DNA from: JBDHTQ01 sp039808765
GTDB lineage: Bacteria > Pseudomonadota > Alphaproteobacteria > UBA2400
NCBI GenBank assembly: GCA_039808765.1
Contig: JBDHTQ010000003.1
Location: 186,001-250,000 of the forward strand
Length of the DNA: 64,000 nt
Direction: 5' to 3'
Part shown: piece after piece, positions 60,630 to 64,000 of the stretch
Numbering within the stretch: position 1 is the first letter of the stretch
Layout of the letters: every line of letters starts with the position of its first letter
Made by a program: the position numbers and the translations under genes
The notes under the pieces: model-generated
Seen by the model: only the letters and a program-made list of their open reading frames with translations
The model's database searches: none
What the model was told of the DNA's origin: nothing

Positions 60630-62642
60630 ATGACAGAGCACATTCCAGTAAGTGTTAAAGATGATTTTCTGGCTCGCCAAACTAAGGCTGACCCTATTCA
60701 AGCGCTTTCAGAGCTTATCTGGAATAGCTTGGACGCAGAGGCATCATCTGTCCGAGTTGAATTCGAGCACAAAGATTTAGCTGGAGGGATGTCCAAAATC
60801 TTTGTTACTGATAATGGTAATGGCTTCAGCCGGGAAGATGCAAAAGAACAATTTGGTAATCTTGGAGGCTCTTGGAAACGTCAGTTTCCAATAACACCAA
60901 ACAAGAAGCGGCGCGTTCATGGTCAAGAAGGACGGGGGCGCTATAAGGCTTTTGCACTTGGTGGCGCTGTAGAATGGAAGGTTGTTTCACTCAAAAATGA
61001 TAAGCCACAATCTTATTCAATCCGACTTCTAGATGGTAATCTCAAACAAGTTGAACTTAGCGATGAACTACCGGCTCCCGGCAAATCTTCTGGTGTGATC
61101 GTTGAAATCAGGAATCTGAAACGTGACTTTAAAGTGTTTACATCTGAATCAGGGCTACAAGAACTTGCAGAAATTTTTGCTCTCTATCTAACAAATTACA
61201 GAGATGTCAGTATCGAAGTTGCGGGCAACAGAATTGATCCCTCGCAGGCAATACTCGATCATGCATATTATGACTTGCCTGTGTTGAAAGATGAGACGGG
61301 AAAAAATATAAATTTCAGCTTGGATATTGTTGAGTGGAAAGGCGATACAAAACGCAACTTTTATTTTTGTAATAATGAAGGTTTTCCTTTATCGCAATCG
61401 GCCACCAAAATAGCAGTAGGGGACTTCTCATTTTCCGCATACATTAAAAGCTCATATATAATGGATATTTATAATCAGCAAAAACTAGAGCTTGCTGAAA
61501 TGGATGTTGTGCTCAAGGCCGCCGTAGATTCGGCGAAAGCAAAAATCAGAGAGCATTTTAGAAGGCGCGCAGCCAGCAAGGCAAAGACTGTTGTTGATGT
61601 ATGGAAGCAGGAAAACATATATCCATTTCAGGGGGAGGCTGCATCAGTAATTGAGAAGGCGGAACGGCAGGTTTTTGACATTTTAGCTGTAAGCATGAGT
61701 AACTATGCGCCTGAATTTGAATCGGCTGATAAAAAGACAAAAGCCCTTAATCTAAGAATGCTAAGGCATGCGATCGAAACCAGCCCAAATGACCTCAAGC
61801 TAATATTGAATGAAGTTTTACAACTACCCAAGAAACAGCAGAAAGATTTAGCTGATCTTCTACAGGAAACGAGCTTGTCTGCTATAATTACTGCGGCGAA
61901 AACAGTAGCAGACAGGCTGCGATTCTTGTCAGGTTTGGAATATATTCTTTTTAATAGTGATGCAAAGGCTGTTCTTAAGGAGCGAAGCCAGCTTCATAAG
62001 ATTCTTGCTGAAAATACTTGGATATTTGGAGAGCAATATAACTTATGGGTTAGCGATAAATCACTCACTACTGTACTGCGAAAGCACAGGGACATGCTTG
62101 ATCCATCAGTCGCTATCGATGAGCCTGTCAAAATTGATGGTAAAAAAACAGGTATAGTCGACCTTATGTTTTCTACAGCATCCAGAAGACATCGGCCGGA
62201 TGATATTGAGAACCTGGTTGTAGAATTGAAAGCTCCTGCTGTTAAAATTGGCGCCAAAGAAATTACACAGATTGAAAGATATGCTTTTGCGATCAATGGG
62301 GATGAAAGGTTTAAAGGCGTTGCAGGTGTACGGTGGCACTTCTGGGTTATCTCTGATGAGCTTGACGATTTCGCTAGTCAAAAAATCGATGGGGGGCCGA
62401 ATAAACGAGATAAGCTCACTTACCAAAGTGACCGCATTAGAGTTGGATTAAAGACGTGGGGTGAGCTGATCGAGGAAAATAAGGCTAGGCTTCAATTTTT
62501 CCAAGAGCACTTGCAGTATACGGCCAGCGAAGATGATGGGCTTCGTTATCTACAAGAACGGCATAAGGAGTATTTGGAGGGAGTTATCAACGACAGCGTG
62601 CCGCTCGATAAGTCTGCTGAGGTGACCGAATCGGAATCGTGA
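60630..62642 (+). CDS. GHKL ATPase fused to a PD-(D/E)xK nuclease-like domain (defence candidate)
   Basis: A 670-residue cytoplasmic protein. N-terminal GHKL (Hsp90/MutL/gyrase B) ATPase, about 1-210: N-box ELIWNSLDAEA (Glu28, Asn32, Asp36), G1 box TDNGNGF (Asp61), glycine lid GQEGRGRYKAFALG (99-111). Middle helical region about 285-450, Lys/Glu/Gln rich. C-terminal segment: LHKILAENTWIFGEQYNLW (455-473), then IVDLMFSTAS (Asp511) and LVVELKAP (Glu532-x-Lys534), then QIERYAFAI, the spacing of a PD-(D/E)xK nuclease, reminiscent of DUF4263 (Shedu). GCAGGGGAACGCC precedes the ATG. Not MutL: there is no mismatch-repair C-terminus. Lies in an accessory segment beside tRNA-Gln and a recombinase. Function is inferred: an ATP-gated nuclease in phage or plasmid defence is plausible. 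Confidence 0.82.
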   Translation: MTEHIPVSVKDDFLARQTKADPIQALSELIWNSLDAEASSVRVEFEHKDLAGGMSKIFVTDNGNGFSREDAKEQFGNLGGSWKRQFPITPNKKRRVHGQEGRGRYKAFALGGAVEWKVVSLKNDKPQSYSIRLLDGNLKQVELSDELPAPGKSSGVIVEIRNLKRDFKVFTSESGLQELAEIFALYLTNYRDVSIEVAGNRIDPSQAILDHAYYDLPVLKDETGKNINFSLDIVEWKGDTKRNFYFCNNEGFPLSQSATKIAVGDFSFSAYIKSSYIMDIYNQQKLELAEMDVVLKAAVDSAKAKIREHFRRRAASKAKTVVDVWKQENIYPFQGEAASVIEKAERQVFDILAVSMSNYAPEFESADKKTKALNLRMLRHAIETSPNDLKLILNEVLQLPKKQQKDLADLLQETSLSAIITAAKTVADRLRFLSGLEYILFNSDAKAVLKERSQLHKILAENTWIFGEQYNLWVSDKSLTTVLRKHRDMLDPSVAIDEPVKIDGKKTGIVDLMFSTASRRHRPDDIENLVVELKAPAVKIGAKEITQIERYAFAINGDERFKGVAGVRWHFWVISDELDDFASQKIDGGPNKRDKLTYQSDRIRVGLKTWGELIEENKARLQFFQEHLQYTASEDDGLRYLQERHKEYLEGVINDSVPLDKSAEVTESES

Positions 62643-62694
62643 TCTATTGGTCATCCTCTCAAAAGTCTCTTTTGATGCGCGCTATAAAATTAGC

Positions 62695-64000
62695 CTACAA
62701 ATCGAATGTCCTGAAGATATGCTGGCCGAGATAAGGTGCTGTTAGTCCTTCTCTTGCCGCAATATCCTGGATTGTCATTCCGCTAAAATGTTCGTCGCGC
62801 CAGATGAACCCCTGTATCAGCTTTTTGAGAGCCTCCGGCGGGAGGTCGAACATATCTTTCTTATTGCCGTGCACTTCAATCATCAAGGCTCCCTTTCTGC
62901 CACGGCGTGGTTCAAATGGAATATCCAGCATAACAGATTTAATTTCTGGATCGAGTAGTGATAACTGGAGCCTGTCGTTCAGCAGATTCTTCAGCTCACG
63001 GCAGCACAGCTCTAGTTTCAGCAGCTGCTCGCCAACGGTGACGCGCTTTATTACGTCCTCCACCAATGCTGCTGCACTTATCTCGCTCTGGTGCCGGGTA
63101 ATATGCTCCAGTGCGTCGTGATTCTGCCCATCTCCCAGAAGCTTGGTAAGTTCTTGAATATTCTGGAGTTGGCTCCGAATCGCCTGTTCAATAGTGTGTT
63201 CCAGCCCCTGTGCGGGCAAACGCGCCATAATACCTTTGGGATGGTTGCGGTACTGGACAAGATTCTGGCTTATATAATAGCGGTACTGCTGTTTGCCCTT
63301 GGTTGTGTATGTCGGGCTGTATGGTGTGCCGTCACTATCAAAAAGCAGGCCCTTGAGCAGATTAACGTCGCGGGATTTCCTGCTGCCCGCCGCGCAGGAT
63401 GTCTGTGCTTGCAGCCTGTTCTGCACTGCCTGCCACAATTCGACCGGTATAATCGCCTCGTGCTGGCCATCATAACTGCTGTCCTTGTGACGGATACGGC
63501 CGATATAAACCGGGTTTGAGAGAATGGTATACAGAGCGCCACGTGTGAACTGTTTTCCGCCGTAAACCACACCACTATCAAAATTGTGCAGCTTGCTGAC
63601 ATGCCCGTCCCGGCGCAGGTCAAGCGTCAGCGCGCCCACGCTGCCCAGTGCCAGGTAGCGGTCAAAAATATGCCTGACCAGTCTGGCTTCTTCCGGATGT
63701 ATGGTGAGACTGCGTCCAGAGGCGATATATCCAAGCGGTGTTTTACCGCCCATCCACATACCTTTCTTCTTGCTGGCGGCAATCTTGTCCCGGATGCGCT
63801 CGCCCGCAACCTCACGCTCGAACTGGGCAAAGGAGAGCAGTACGTTCAGCGTCAGTCGCCCCATTGATGTAGTGGTATTGAATGACTGCGTGATGCTGAC
63901 AAAGGTCACGCCATATTCATCGAACACTTGAACCAGCTTGGCAAAATCCATGAGTGAACGGGTCAGCCGGTCAATTTTATATACGACGATGATATGGACC
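62695..64000 (-). CDS. Large serine recombinase, truncated by the window edge
   Basis: The C-terminal 434 residues, with the catalytic serine off-window to the right. Reading continues from the edge as VVYKIDRLTRSLMDFAKL, then the end of the resolvase domain (NVLLSFAQFEREVAGERIRDK, shown in overlapping form by FAQFEREVAGERIRD), the recombinase domain (MGGKTPLGYIASGR, FDRYLALGSVGALTLDL) and a C-terminal region. The usual four-cysteine zinc ribbon is absent: the stretch around GLLFDSDGTPYSPTYTTKGK has no cysteines, a variant seen in some alphaproteobacterial recombinases. Convergent with the ATPase-nuclease gene (52 bp between stops). Probably the integrase of an island, or a relic of one. Confidence 0.92.
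   Translation of the reverse strand, partial: VHIIVVYKIDRLTRSLMDFAKLVQVFDEYGVTFVSITQSFNTTTSMGRLTLNVLLSFAQFEREVAGERIRDKIAASKKKGMWMGGKTPLGYIASGRSLTIHPEEARLVRHIFDRYLALGSVGALTLDLRRDGHVSKLHNFDSGVVYGGKQFTRGALYTILSNPVYIGRIRHKDSSYDGQHEAIIPVELWQAVQNRLQAQTSCAAGSRKSRDVNLLKGLLFDSDGTPYSPTYTTKGKQQYRYYISQNLVQYRNHPKGIMARLPAQGLEHTIEQAIRSQLQNIQELTKLLGDGQNHDALEHITRHQSEISAAALVEDVIKRVTVGEQLLKLELCCRELKNLLNDRLQLSLLDPEIKSVMLDIPFEPRRGRKGALMIEVHGNKKDMFDLPPEALKKLIQGFIWRDEHFSGMTIQDIAAREGLTAPYLGQHIFRTFDL

Noticed and set aside
60630..62642. Interpretation as a mismatch-repair MutL paralogue
   Set aside because: Lacks the MutL GFRGEAL motif and C-terminal CxHGRP; the C-terminus instead has D...ExK.
1..64000. CRISPR array
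   Set aside because: No regularly spaced repeat of 25-40 bp with unique spacers was seen; the pentapeptide gene repeats are coding.

Overview
The window reads as an ordinary chromosomal stretch of a moderately AT-leaning alphaproteobacterium, with an accessory element beginning near the right edge. The assignment rests on family content: two DUF2336 proteins, DUF3035 and DUF3108 proteins, a DUF6898-like small protein, CobT of the aerobic cobalamin pathway, two Flp/Tad-type pilins, a CtpA/EnvC/GpmI cluster and an rpe-heparinase pair. FlhF and FlhG, together with a soluble chemoreceptor, suggest a motile, polarly flagellated cell, perhaps of a Rhodospirillales or Micavibrio-like lineage. The order and genus cannot be fixed from sequence reading alone.

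Layout. 1-3.2 kb: peptidoglycan and glycolysis cluster on the minus strand (ctpA fragment, envC-like, gpmI). 3.4-6 kb: small unknown genes and a membrane-protein gene split by a complete 843-bp IS5/IS427-type insertion whose transposase needs a -1 frameshift. 6-11 kb: CYTH protein, aspartate aminotransferase, TraX-like membrane protein, RNase HI, TPR/TadD-like lipoprotein. 11.3-23.3 kb: plus-strand housekeeping genes (DUF2336, patatin, fhs, clpX, cobT, sucA, sucB). 23.4-32.3 kb: minus-strand run of mutL, pentapeptide protein, pgi, an M16 protease pair, a DUF3035 lipoprotein and lspA. 32.3-33.4 kb: DUF6898-like protein and two Flp pilins. 33.7-42.2 kb: eno, a second DUF2336 gene, a four-gene Mla-type lipid transport operon, apt, a DUF3108 protein and a TfoX-like protein. 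42.2-50.6 kb: a signalling and motility block (hybrid kinase, two unusual response regulators, FIST-MCP receptor, FlhG, FlhF). 50.7-58.2 kb: an unknown duplicated-module protein, a queuosine-precursor transporter, an XRE regulator, an M48 lipoprotein protease, a second MlaE-MlaF pair, rpe and a heparinase-like gene. 58.3-60.3 kb: two TerD genes and tRNA-Gln(CTG). 60.4-64 kb: an accessory segment with a large inverted repeat, a GHKL-ATPase/nuclease fusion gene and a serine recombinase running off the window.

Two items stand out. First, the 670-residue protein at 60630-62642 joins an N-terminal GHKL (Hsp90/MutL-type) ATPase to a C-terminal D...ExK nuclease-like domain and lies between a tRNA and a site-specific recombinase; it is the best candidate for a poorly described, possibly anti-phage, system. 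Second, a structured repeat of about 103 bp occurs three times (9350, 23301, 33601), always intergenic and in the same orientation; each copy can fold into three successive hairpins, the first acting as a terminator in two copies. The FIST-MCP/two-regulator/hybrid-kinase block is the third point of interest.
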